From contig NZ_WKKH01000005.1 of NCBI RefSeq assembly GCF_009674725.1, positions 62,001 through 126,000 on the forward strand: a stretch of DNA of 64,000 nucleotides, in the 5' to 3' direction. The DNA comes from Pedobacter petrophilus (GTDB lineage Bacteria > Bacteroidota > Bacteroidia > Sphingobacteriales > Sphingobacteriaceae). Both the position numbers and the translations under genes were made by a program. A model generated the notes under the pieces. It saw only the letters and a list, made by a program, of their open reading frames with translations, had not been told where the DNA came from and searched no databases. Below are positions 1-8,388 of this stretch, in pieces (positions within the stretch are counted from its first letter, which is position 1; every line of letters starts with the position of its first letter).

Positions 1-116
1 ATTCCGAGTAATCACTTTTATATCAACAAATAACGAGTAATACAAAGGTTAAAAAGCATGAACCTCGGAGTATAACGAAGTAGCTTCAGACCATCAAAAA
101 TCAAATTTTAAAGAAC

Positions 117-455
117 ATGAAAAAATTATTAAGTTTAATCGCGATCGCAGCATTTGGATTAACAACAGCATTTGCTCAAACACCTGCAACAACCCCTGCT
201 AAAGCTAAAACTGTTGTAAAAAAAGAAGTAAAAACAACAACTGCTCCTGCAAAAGCAGCAGCGAAACAAGAGACTAAAAAAGTTGAAACGAAAACTACTG
301 CAACAGCTACAAAATTAAAAGCCGATGGCACGCCAGACAAGCGTTTTACAGAAAATAAAACTAAAGCTGTAACTAAGATTGCTGGCCCTACTAAAAAAGA
401 TGGAACAGCTGATATGCGCTATAAAGCAAACAAACCCGTTGCTAAAAAGAATTAG
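117..455 (+). CDS. Small secreted Lys/Ala/Thr-rich protein with two DGTPDKRF-type repeats
   Basis: A 112-residue basic protein. Residues 1-20 form a clear Sec signal peptide (charged MKK, hydrophobic core, AFA cleavage before Q21). Residues 22-66 are low-complexity Lys/Ala/Thr. Two related motifs follow, near residues 67-81 (LKADGTPDKRFTENK) and 93-106 (KKDGTADMRYKANK). Motifs of this type occur in small exported proteins of Bacteroidota, but I know of no established function. The high lysine content could favour binding to polyanions such as DNA, LPS or teichoic-like polymers; that is inference. The gene is monocistronic and closed by a strong hairpin terminator. Confidence 0.8.
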   Translation: MKKLLSLIAIAAFGLTTAFAQTPATTPAKAKTVVKKEVKTTTAPAKAAAKQETKKVETKTTATATKLKADGTPDKRFTENKTKAVTKIAGPTKKDGTADMRYKANKPVAKKN

Positions 456-471
456 GTTTAGTTTATCATTG

Positions 472-508
472 AAAAAGGGTTCTGACGAAAGTTAGAACCC
501 TTTTTTTA
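472..508. terminator. Bidirectional intrinsic terminator
   Basis: A 10-bp stem (GGGTTCTGAC with GTTAGAACCC, one G-U pair) around a GAAA tetraloop. A T-run follows on the plus strand and an A-run precedes it, so it can also stop transcription from the minus-strand hydrolase that ends at 510. Confidence 0.85.
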
Positions 509-509
509 T

Positions 510-1187
510 TTATAGTGAAATGGTTTCACCAATTGCAGGAAGTAATAACGTTTTATTTTCGCGTTTAAATTTGGCAACTGCTTCTTCTTTATCAATACTA
601 ATAGGAGGGAAAGTATCGTAATGTACGCCAATTACCTGTTCACAATTGATGTATTTAGCAGCAATAACTGCATCATCTACCCCCATTGTATAATGACCGC
701 CAATGGGCAAAATAGCATAATCTAAATGATGCAAATCTGCCAGCAACTTCATTTCCAAGGTTAAAGCGGTATCACCTGCAAAGTAAATTTGCTTCCCTTC
801 CAGTTCCAGTACAAAACCAGCCGGATTACCCCCATAACTTCCATCAGGATTAGAACTGCTGTGAACAGCCCATACCGTACGGAGTTTACCGAAAGGTAAA
901 GTTTGGGTTCCGAAATTGATATCAATCACCTTTTCAACCCCTTGACTTTTGATCCAGCCGGCAACTTCAACCAAAGCAATCACCTGGGCATCAGTTTGTT
1001 TTGCCAATTCAACTAAATCGCCTACGTGGTCACTATGCCCGTGACTAACCAAAATGTAATCTGCTTCAATTTTTGTGGTATCCACATCTTTTGCGAGCGG
1101 ATTTGATTTTATAAATGGATCGAAAAGAAATTTTTTGCCATCTGCTTCTATTGAAAAGCAAGATTGACCATAATAAGTGTATTTCAT
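510..1187 (-). CDS. UPF0173-type metal-dependent hydrolase (metallo-beta-lactamase fold)
   Basis: 225 residues, the usual length of the UPF0173 family. The metal-binding signature HGHSDHVGD lies at residues 49-57 (H49, H51, D53, H54). Further conserved metal or active-site stretches are visible at FAGDTAL and GGHYTMG and in the late GVHYDTFPP. No signal peptide, so it should be cytoplasmic. The family's natural substrate is not established; the fold predicts hydrolysis of an ester, thioester or phosphoester bond. It lies downstream of the YbaB gene on the same strand with an 86-bp gap. Confidence 0.9.
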   Translation of the reverse strand: MKYTYYGQSCFSIEADGKKFLFDPFIKSNPLAKDVDTTKIEADYILVSHGHSDHVGDLVELAKQTDAQVIALVEVAGWIKSQGVEKVIDINFGTQTLPFGKLRTVWAVHSSSNPDGSYGGNPAGFVLELEGKQIYFAGDTALTLEMKLLADLHHLDYAILPIGGHYTMGVDDAVIAAKYINCEQVIGVHYDTFPPISIDKEEAVAKFKRENKTLLLPAIGETISL

Positions 1188-1273
1188 ATTATTAGTATCA
1201 GGATTTGAAATCTGGTATCAACACTCAAATTATTTTTAATATCCTGTTGATAGCCAATTCGTTTAAAAAAGTC

Positions 1274-1579
1274 TTACTGACCAAACATGCCACCCAAACC
1301 GCCAAGCATATCTTGTGCTGATGCCTGCATTTCTGTAGCGCTTACCTGTTCTGCATTGGCAAGCGCTTTATTAATTGCCGTTAAAAGCAATTCTTCCAGT
1401 TCCTCTTTATCTGCATTTTTTAAAAATTCTTCATCAATGGCAACAGCAGTAATCGCCTTGTTAGCAGTAGCAGTAATCTTAATAGCGCCATTTTCTACTT
1501 CTCCAAATACGTAAATCGTATCTAAACGTTTTTTAATTTCTTCGGCTTTTTGCTGTGCTGCGAATAATTTATCGAACAT
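1274..1579 (-). CDS. YbaB/EbfC family nucleoid-associated protein
   Basis: A small acidic protein with the YbaB layout: an N-terminal helix (MFDKLFAAQQKAEEIKKRL), a central beta portion, then an acidic helix and a Gly/Met-rich tail (GGLGGMFGQ). YbaB proteins bind DNA as dimers, and in many bacteria the gene sits by dnaX and recR, which are not seen here. I chose the ATG at 1579 (101 residues) rather than the upstream ATG at 1612, because homologues begin MFDKL and the leader is A-rich. The extra 11 residues of the longer form are not family-like. Confidence 0.85.
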   Translation of the reverse strand: MFDKLFAAQQKAEEIKKRLDTIYVFGEVENGAIKITATANKAITAVAIDEEFLKNADKEELEELLLTAINKALANAEQVSATEMQASAQDMLGGLGGMFGQ

Positions 1580-1692
1580 AATTTTATTGTTTTTATAGTA
1601 AACGAAATTCAATTGAATTGGTTTTCAGATACCACTTTTATATAGCTGAATTTACATATGAACAAACCAAAAATAGTTACCCTTCTTTAGGC

Positions 1693-2676
1693 TTAAATTC
1701 GTCCGAGAATAGTATTGGCTTCGTCGAGGAATCGATCGATTTTTTTCGTGCCGATGAAACTTTTCATCGACAGGGTTTTCATTTTATTTTTGTCTGGCAA
1801 GTAGATTTCGGCGTTTACTTCGGTACCTGAGTAAATCAGATTGGTTGTTTTTCTTACAATCTGAAAGCGAATAAGGTCATCGAAAGCATATTCAGTCACT
1901 TTCCTGCCACCGAAGGTAGAATGAATCACCTTACCTTGGTTTTTATCAAATTTAAGACTTGAAAAGAAAGCATACACAAAAACCAAACCAATGATCAGTG
2001 GAAAGTAAGTAACAAGAATTCTTTTAAAAGCAGCCTCTTCCATCATAAAATCCGGATTAAGCAAAATGGCTACGGTAATGCCAATCATCACAAAGCCTAC
2101 AATCAAGCCGCCAATTTTATTCTGCCGTAATACGTAAACGCCACCTTCCTCTTTAAAGAACTCAAAGTCGAAAATGGCTTGCTTTGATATAACAGGTGCA
2201 TTAGCAAAAACCAGTTCATCGATCTTCGGTAGTACCTCATTTTGGTATTGAATAAAATTGGCATCTGTCGCCTTACTATAACCAGCAGATACCACCAAAC
2301 CTTTTCCATGCCTGTTACTCTTTCTAAACAGCGAATAATTGAATCCGCTTCCCAGCGTTTCATAAAGCTCAACTGCTGCGATATCATCAAATGGAATAGA
2401 TCCAACTGGTAGAAACCCAATCTTTTTATATAATCTTCTGTCTGTTCCGTTAAAGATTACTTTCGATTCGGCAACAAAAACCAAAAGCAACGGAATCATT
2501 AGCAACACCACATAATAAGTGATCGAAGTTGCCACAGAATAGCCACTCATCTCCGTAGCCAGAAAGTAAATAAATACCGCAACCAGAATAAAAAAGACAA
2601 GTCCTAATATCCTCAAACTACGTTTTGGATAAATGGTAACGGTACTGGGTTCAATAATCCATTTTGTTTTAGCCAT
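1693..2676 (-). CDS. Membrane protein with duplicated two-TM plus soluble module
   Basis: 327 residues with no family that I recognise. Four membrane segments occur in two pairs, near residues 24-46 and 52-70, then 187-206 and 217-240. Each pair is followed by a beta-rich soluble stretch containing an FDD(I/L) motif (IPFDDIAAVEL; YAFDDLIRFQI) and closing with a KIDxxx helix. This suggests an internal duplication, possibly of a PH-like domain as in bacterial YdbS/YdbT-type proteins, but that is inference. The gene starts 2 bases after the stop of the upstream serine hydrolase, so the two are probably co-transcribed. Confidence 0.75.
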   Translation of the reverse strand: MAKTKWIIEPSTVTIYPKRSLRILGLVFFILVAVFIYFLATEMSGYSVATSITYYVVLLMIPLLLVFVAESKVIFNGTDRRLYKKIGFLPVGSIPFDDIAAVELYETLGSGFNYSLFRKSNRHGKGLVVSAGYSKATDANFIQYQNEVLPKIDELVFANAPVISKQAIFDFEFFKEEGGVYVLRQNKIGGLIVGFVMIGITVAILLNPDFMMEEAAFKRILVTYFPLIIGLVFVYAFFSSLKFDKNQGKVIHSTFGGRKVTEYAFDDLIRFQIVRKTTNLIYSGTEVNAEIYLPDKNKMKTLSMKSFIGTKKIDRFLDEANTILGRI

Positions 2677-2678
2677 AT

Positions 2679-3908
2679 TTAATCTTCATCAGAACCAGGT
2701 AAACTTCCGTTTCCATGATAAGCACCTTTGCGAATAATCGGCATATTTAAATGCTTATATAATTCATCAAGGTGCATCAGGCTCCCATTGGTTAAGTTTC
2801 CCAGAAAAATAACAATAATATTTTTATCCAGATCACGTACGTAGATATGGCGGAAACCATGCCACCAACCAGTATGATAAACGACCTTATCCATCTTCTC
2901 CCCATCAAACATCCGCCATCCGTAACCATAGTTAAAGTGACCATTCACAGGTTTATTCCGACCGACATAAGAAGAGTCACTGCTTTGCTTCTTAAGTAAA
3001 CGACCGTTTTTTAGATATTTATCAAATAACACCAAATCATGCAAAGTGCTGTAAATTCCTTTATCGCCAACAGGACCATCCAAAAAGTTCTGTGCTACAG
3101 AATATTTCCAGGTACGGTCGTGTCCTACCACATCCACCGGAATTTTTTCATATTCAGTGGTGCTGTAAACATGTGTATGTTTTAACCCGGCAGGCCTGAA
3201 AACATGCTCCATCATATACTGTGAATATCGCTGACCGGTTACTTTTTCGATAATTGCACCTAATACCATAAAGTTGGAGTTGTTGTAATGGAAACGGTTA
3301 TCTGGTTTGGTATAAGGATTAGGCTTGCGCTCGGCTATCACATTCATTACCTCCTGGTTGGTTACGCCTTTTTTCATTGGGCGTTTTTCTTTTCGCCAGA
3401 TATCATCAATGAAATAGACATAATTCATCATCCCGCTTCTGTGACTTAAAAGCAATTTCACCGTAATTCCATCATACGGGAAATTTGGAAAAAACTTCTT
3501 TACATCATCATTTAGTGATAATTTACCTGCTTCTACCAGTTGCATAATGGCAGTCCCTGTAAAAGTTTTGGTAATGGAAGCCAGCTCAAATTCCGAATTT
3601 ATTTTCAGGCTATCGCGATGTAGGTAATCGGCCCATCCAATCGCTTTTTCATATAAGATTTTACCATCTTTCGCCACCAGCATATTCCCGTTAAAGCCAT
3701 ACTTTTTATGGAGGTTTTGAACAAAATCGGCAATCCATTTATCGCCTTTGGACGGATTATATGCAATCAAAGCACTATCCGCTTTATCGTCTTCTTTCAC
3801 GCGGATTTTTGCATCAGCAGCCTTTTTCTCTTCCGATTTCTTGCTATTACAAGCGGTTAATAAAGTGATGGAGAGGGCTAATGCTGAACATATATATCTA
3901 AAATTCAT
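2679..3908 (-). CDS. Serine hydrolase of the class C beta-lactamase/PBP family, lipoprotein
   Basis: 409 residues. A lipoprotein signal ends at C20 (lipobox LTAC). The three family motifs are present: SITK (nucleophile S111, K114), YNN (Y208, N210) and HTG near residue 343. This is the beta-lactamase-related (AmpC-like) serine hydrolase group, which includes D-aminopeptidases, esterases and PBP4*-type proteins; true beta-lactamase activity cannot be inferred. It should be anchored in the outer or inner membrane facing the periplasm. It heads a probable two-gene operon with the membrane protein ending at 1693. Confidence 0.88.
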   Translation of the reverse strand: MNFRYICSALALSITLLTACNSKKSEEKKAADAKIRVKEDDKADSALIAYNPSKGDKWIADFVQNLHKKYGFNGNMLVAKDGKILYEKAIGWADYLHRDSLKINSEFELASITKTFTGTAIMQLVEAGKLSLNDDVKKFFPNFPYDGITVKLLLSHRSGMMNYVYFIDDIWRKEKRPMKKGVTNQEVMNVIAERKPNPYTKPDNRFHYNNSNFMVLGAIIEKVTGQRYSQYMMEHVFRPAGLKHTHVYSTTEYEKIPVDVVGHDRTWKYSVAQNFLDGPVGDKGIYSTLHDLVLFDKYLKNGRLLKKQSSDSSYVGRNKPVNGHFNYGYGWRMFDGEKMDKVVYHTGWWHGFRHIYVRDLDKNIIVIFLGNLTNGSLMHLDELYKHLNMPIIRKGAYHGNGSLPGSDED

Positions 3909-3976
3909 TTATTGTAAAAAGTAGGGATTTAAAACCCGAAAATTAAAGAATTTTAGACATTTTATTAGAAAGAGTT

Positions 3977-4528
3977 TTAAACATTTGCGCATTTTTGATT
4001 ATACCAGCATTCGAATAAATGCCCTTTGCTTCCATAAACCGGATCATTATCAGGATTTTTTACCTGGGCGATCTCTTCATCAGCCTGCGGTCGTTCATCG
4101 GCCTTGCCATATTTCATATTATATTCTGCGCCATTTGGATAAGCACCCACAACTGTAAAGTCTTCACTAGCACTCAATTTCATGTGCGCAACACCTGCCG
4201 GGATTACAACCACATCACCTTTATCAAGTTCGATGCATACGCCATGTTCTCCTCCAAACTGAACTTCCGCTCTACCACAAAAAACACCCATTACTTCGTG
4301 TGTATTGCTGTGATAATGTTGGTAATCAAAAATTCCGTCTACCCAGGCATTTGTATAACCGTTTTGAGCAAAGACTTTTTTGATCTCTTCCTCCGTTTCA
4401 TCAGGGTGAATTAGAAACGCACCTTTATAAATCATTAATGGTAAATTCGGGTTATTCGGGAAATTTCCGTTTTCTTCTATTTTATGGGAAACCAAATAGG
4501 CTTCTTGTATTAGTTTTTCTTTATCCAT
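3977..4528 (-). CDS. Cupin-domain protein (YjlB-like)
   Basis: 183 residues with a single cupin barrel. Metal-binding residues are visible in motif 1 (HYHSNTHEVMG, H71/H73/H77, E78) and motif 2 (VVIPAGVAHMKL, H115). The N-terminal extension (residues 1-60) and the C-terminal Asn/Pro-rich tail match the YjlB-like cupins of Bacillus and Bacteroidota. The substrate is unknown. No signal peptide. It is separated from the downstream serine hydrolase by 68 bases and may be co-transcribed with it. Confidence 0.85.
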   Translation of the reverse strand: MDKEKLIQEAYLVSHKIEENGNFPNNPNLPLMIYKGAFLIHPDETEEEIKKVFAQNGYTNAWVDGIFDYQHYHSNTHEVMGVFCGRAEVQFGGEHGVCIELDKGDVVVIPAGVAHMKLSASEDFTVVGAYPNGAEYNMKYGKADERPQADEEIAQVKNPDNDPVYGSKGHLFECWYNQKCANV

Positions 4529-4714
4529 GATAGTGGTATTTGTTTATTAACAATAGAAGATGGAAAGGGTTTAAATTTAGTCGAGATAAAACTAATGGAA
4601 TAGAAATATTAAGTCTGGATCTGTTTCTATCGTCAATAACCCGTGCAATCAGTGGAACTTATTTTTAACAGACACAGCGCTTATAGTTCTGGTTAGTTTG
4701 TATCTGGCCACCGG

Positions 4715-4750
4715 TAAAAGGAAGTGCCGCTTTTTCAAGCGGCACAAAAT
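4715..4750 (-). terminator. Intrinsic terminator after the DUF885 gene
   Basis: A 9-bp GC-rich stem (GTGCCGCTT / AAGCGGCAC, 4724-4745) with a four-base loop. On the minus strand it is followed by a T-rich stretch, immediately downstream of the stop codon at 4750. Confidence 0.75.
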
Positions 4751-6531
4751 TATTTCCGGCTTTCAGCCCAGGCATCCATTTTGGATTCAAAAACAGACAA
4801 TGGGAAAGAACCATCCTTTAATACTGCAGTATGAAAGGCCGCTAACTTAAACTTCGTTCCTAATTGTTTCTCATATTTACTTCTTAATTCTCTGATCTTC
4901 ATTGCACCCGTTTTATAGCCTAAAGCCTGTGCAGGAATCCCCATATAACGTTCAATTTCAGCGGTAGCACCTTCCGTACTGATCGCTTCATTATCAGTCA
5001 TGTATTTAATGGCCTGTTCCCTGCTCATGTTTTTTGTGTGAATGGCTACATCAACCACCAAACGAATAGCCCGGTGCATTTCATCACCCAAGGCCCCCAT
5101 ATGCTGATAAGGATCTTGATAAAGCCCAAGTTCTTTACCTAAAGATTCGCAATAAAGTGCCCAACCTTCAACATAAGCATTATGACCACCAAAACGACGG
5201 AAATTTGGAAGTGATTTATTTTCCTGTGTTAAGGAAATCTGATAATGGTGACCAGGAATCGCTTCATGCAAGAACAAAGATTCCATACCAGAAGTGGTGT
5301 TGAATGTCTTCGCATCTAAAATTGGTACGTAAAAAATACCCGGACGCTTCCCATCGGCAGAGCCCTGATTATATTCGGCACTTGCAGATGCAGCTCTGAA
5401 AGCCTCAGTCTGGCGAATCTCGAATGGCGTTTTCGGCTCCACGTCGAACATTTTCTTCAGATTTGGTTTCATCCGCTGATGAATATTTTCGAAAGCAGCT
5501 AACACTTCCCTGGAATTTTGATAAGGCATAAATTTCTTATCTGTTTTCATGTATTCGAAAAACGCCTTCAAATCACTTTTAAAACCCACCATATTTTTGA
5601 TACTATCCATCTGGCCCTTTATACGCGCTACTTCTCTCAAACCTGTTTGATAGATTTCTTCCGGTGTTTTATTGGTAGTGGTTTGTTGTTTAACCAGATA
5701 CGTATACCATGCCAATCCGCCTGGCATAGCAGAATAACCCGAAGTTGTTCTTGCCTTAGGTAGATATTCATTTTGAAGAAAGTCGCCTAACTTTTTATAA
5801 GTCGGAACGATAACAGCAGTGATCGCATTGCGATATTCCTGTGTTAATTTTTGCTTATCTGAGGCCGAAAAGTTTGCTGGTAAAGCCTTTATGGGGTCAT
5901 AAAAAAGACTCTTTTCGGGATTAGAAACCACCATGCTCTGCATCTGCGGAATCATTTTTACAACAAGTGCTTTCGGCAACACGATTCCTGCAGCAGCTCC
6001 TTTTCTAAAATTAGCAATCGCGGTATCAGCCCAAACCGAAAATGCTTTTACACGTTTTAACCAGTCTTCGTAATTTTTCACGGTTTTAAAAGGTTGTGCC
6101 CCGGTTCCGGATCCTAACTGGCCTATGGTTAGCGGCAAAGCAAACATCTGGTTAAAGGGAAGGTATTCAGCATGATATTTTAATCCCTCAAGGTTAATAC
6201 TTAACTGGTCTTTTAAGTAATCATAAGACAGTTTATCATTCTCAGAAGCTAATTCTTCCTGATCGTACTTCCCCAAACTATCCAGATAACGCTGATTATA
6301 CTCCTTAGATGCTTTAATAAAAGCCTGGGAACCATCGTTAGGTAAAAGATCGTTATATCGCTCATCACCGATATAAGTGGCACCAACAGGATTTAGTTTT
6401 AATCCATCCTGATAATATTGTTCACACATTGCTGCAAACTGTGGATTGTTGTCTGAGCTATTCTGCTTCTTGTTTTGTTTACATGAAAATAATGCAGTAG
6501 TGCAGGCTGCTAAAAGAAATATTTTCTTCAT
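4750..6531 (-). CDS. DUF885 family lipoprotein, predicted zinc peptidase
   Basis: 593 residues. A lipoprotein signal ends in FSC (C17). The DUF885 hallmark HEAIPGHHYQ is present in the last third, a gluzincin-like HExxxGH motif expected to bind zinc. About 45 residues further on comes the conserved YVEGWALYCESLG stretch, whose glutamates should complete the site. Family members are exported, peptidase-like proteins with unproven substrates. Length is normal. Monocistronic, with its own terminator. Confidence 0.88.
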   Translation of the reverse strand: MKKIFLLAACTTALFSCKQNKKQNSSDNNPQFAAMCEQYYQDGLKLNPVGATYIGDERYNDLLPNDGSQAFIKASKEYNQRYLDSLGKYDQEELASENDKLSYDYLKDQLSINLEGLKYHAEYLPFNQMFALPLTIGQLGSGTGAQPFKTVKNYEDWLKRVKAFSVWADTAIANFRKGAAAGIVLPKALVVKMIPQMQSMVVSNPEKSLFYDPIKALPANFSASDKQKLTQEYRNAITAVIVPTYKKLGDFLQNEYLPKARTTSGYSAMPGGLAWYTYLVKQQTTTNKTPEEIYQTGLREVARIKGQMDSIKNMVGFKSDLKAFFEYMKTDKKFMPYQNSREVLAAFENIHQRMKPNLKKMFDVEPKTPFEIRQTEAFRAASASAEYNQGSADGKRPGIFYVPILDAKTFNTTSGMESLFLHEAIPGHHYQISLTQENKSLPNFRRFGGHNAYVEGWALYCESLGKELGLYQDPYQHMGALGDEMHRAIRLVVDVAIHTKNMSREQAIKYMTDNEAISTEGATAEIERYMGIPAQALGYKTGAMKIRELRSKYEKQLGTKFKLAAFHTAVLKDGSFPLSVFESKMDAWAESRK

Positions 6532-6597
6532 TCGGTTCCGGATTGGGTTTTATGTATTCAAAAATAACAAAATGCCATAATTTAAAGCATACAAATG

Positions 6598-6630
6598 CAA
6601 AAAGCCATCCTTTTTTGAGGATGGCTTTAA
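6598..6630 (-). terminator. Intrinsic terminator after the pyruvate dehydrogenase E2 gene
   Basis: A 10-bp stem AAAGCCATCC / GGATGGCTTT around a T-rich loop. It lies between the E2 stop codon and the next minus-strand gene. Confidence 0.75.
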
Positions 6631-6673
6631 TATTTTCACAGTTTTAAACTGCAATTTGCGAATCGCAAACTGA

Positions 6674-8356
6674 TTATGCTAATAATCTAATCGGCTCTTC
6701 TAATAAACCTTTTAATGTTTGTAAGAATTGTGCTCCGGTTGCACCATCTACCACACGGTGATCACAACCTAAAGTTAATTTCATTACATTACCTGGAACA
6801 ACAGCCCCGTTTTTAACTACAGGCACTTGCTGAATAGCACCAACTGATAAAATTGCGCCATCAGGAGAGTTGATGATTGATGTAAATTCATCAATACCAA
6901 ACATACCTAAGTTAGATACGGTGAAAGTAGAACCTTCCCAGTCTGCTGGCTGTAATTTTTTAGCTTTTGCTTTACCACCAAAGTCTTTTACTTCTGCAGA
7001 AATGTGAGATAGAGATTTACCATCAGCGAAACGTACAACTGGTACCAATAAACCATCTTCAACAGCCATTGCTACACCAATGTTAGTGTGCTCATTGAAC
7101 CGGATTTTATCACCACCCCATGAAGAATTAACAGCCGGATGTTTTTTCAAGGCAACAGCAACCGCTTTAATTACGATATCGTTGAACGAAACTTTAACTG
7201 GTGCTACCGCGTTAATTGCCGTACGGGCAGTCATTGCGTTGTCCATGTCAATACTAATGGTTAAATAGAAATGCGGAGCAGTAAATAAACTCTCTGCTAA
7301 ACGTTTTGCAATTATTTTACGCATTTGCGAAACCGGAGCTTCCGTAAATTTAACTTCACCAACAAAAGTAGGAATCACTGGCGCAGCTGCAGCTGCTGCT
7401 TTTGGTTGTTCGCTGCTTTCCGCTTTCGGCTTTTCGCTTCCAGCCTGCGGCGCCTTAAAGTTTTCGATATCTTTTTTAACGATTCGTCCGCCTTCTGCAC
7501 TCCCAGAAACCTGCGATAAATCAATTCCTTTATCTTTAGCAATTTTCTTCGCTAAAGGAGATGCTTTAACCCGGCTATCCGATGATGAACTTTCTGCTAC
7601 AGGAGCATTTGAACTTGCATCAGCTGTTGCTTTAGGCGCCTCAGCACTTTCAGCTTCAGGCTTTTCGCTTTCTGCTTTAGCAGCAGGAGCAGAACCACCC
7701 GCTAAAATACCGCTTACATCAGTTCCTTCCGGACCAACAATAGCAATAATGCCGTTAACTTTTGCCGCAGAACCTTTTTCAACACCAATATGTAATAAAG
7801 TACCGGTTGCATAACCCATCACTTCCATAGTTGCCTTATCGGTTTCTACATCAGCTAAAACATCATCATCCTTAACTTTATCGCCCACTTTTTTATGCCA
7901 TTCAGCAATTACGCCTTCAGTCATGGTATCACTCAACAAAGGCATGCGGATAACCGTAACACCTTTTTCTGCCAATTCTTCTTCACTTAAACCACCACCT
8001 TGAGCAGGAGCAGTTTCTTCTTTTTTATCATCAGCTTTTGGGGTAGTGTCATCAGACTTCGGCTTTTCCGACTCCTGACTTCCCGACTCTGCTTCCAAAG
8101 CTGCTTTGTAATCTTCACCTTCTTTACCGATAACAGCCATAACTGCATCAACCGGAACCGAAGCACCCTCTTCTACACCTATGTATAAAAGTGTACCATC
8201 CCAGTAAGATTCCATATCCATTGTTGCCTTGTCAGTTTCTACTTCTGCCAAAACATCGCCGCTTTTCACTTTATCACCCACTTTTTTATGCCACTTTGCC
8301 AAAACCCCTTCGGTCATGGTGTCGCTCATTTTGGGCATTTTAATTACATCAGCCAT
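6674..8356 (-). CDS. pdhC: Pyruvate dehydrogenase complex E2, dihydrolipoyl acetyltransferase
   Basis: 560 residues. Two lipoyl domains (about 1-80 and 133-212), each with the TDKATM lipoylation motif (K43 and K174), are followed by a peripheral-subunit-binding domain (about 268-305, starting VKASPLAKKIAKDKG) and an acyltransferase core with the catalytic DHRVVDG motif near residue 530. Linkers are Ala/Pro/Glu/Lys-rich and share ESEKP-type words. It transfers acetyl groups from E1 to CoA in the core of the pyruvate dehydrogenase complex. The gene lies 32 bases downstream of the E1-alpha gene, forming an operon. E1-beta and E3 are not in the window. Confidence 0.95.
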   Translation of the reverse strand: MADVIKMPKMSDTMTEGVLAKWHKKVGDKVKSGDVLAEVETDKATMDMESYWDGTLLYIGVEEGASVPVDAVMAVIGKEGEDYKAALEAESGSQESEKPKSDDTTPKADDKKEETAPAQGGGLSEEELAEKGVTVIRMPLLSDTMTEGVIAEWHKKVGDKVKDDDVLADVETDKATMEVMGYATGTLLHIGVEKGSAAKVNGIIAIVGPEGTDVSGILAGGSAPAAKAESEKPEAESAEAPKATADASSNAPVAESSSSDSRVKASPLAKKIAKDKGIDLSQVSGSAEGGRIVKKDIENFKAPQAGSEKPKAESSEQPKAAAAAAPVIPTFVGEVKFTEAPVSQMRKIIAKRLAESLFTAPHFYLTISIDMDNAMTARTAINAVAPVKVSFNDIVIKAVAVALKKHPAVNSSWGGDKIRFNEHTNIGVAMAVEDGLLVPVVRFADGKSLSHISAEVKDFGGKAKAKKLQPADWEGSTFTVSNLGMFGIDEFTSIINSPDGAILSVGAIQQVPVVKNGAVVPGNVMKLTLGCDHRVVDGATGAQFLQTLKGLLEEPIRLLA

Positions 8357-8388
8357 TATATCTAATTAATTGAAATCTTGTTAAAATA

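Noticed and set aside
1287..1514. Plus-strand open frame opposite the YbaB gene
   Set aside because: It is antisense to a well-recognised gene and is Ser/Ala-rich only because of that gene's codons.
4019..4414. 131-codon plus-strand frame opposite the cupin gene
   Set aside because: It mirrors the cupin coding sequence; the composition (many Ile, Phe, Cys) is typical of an antisense shadow.
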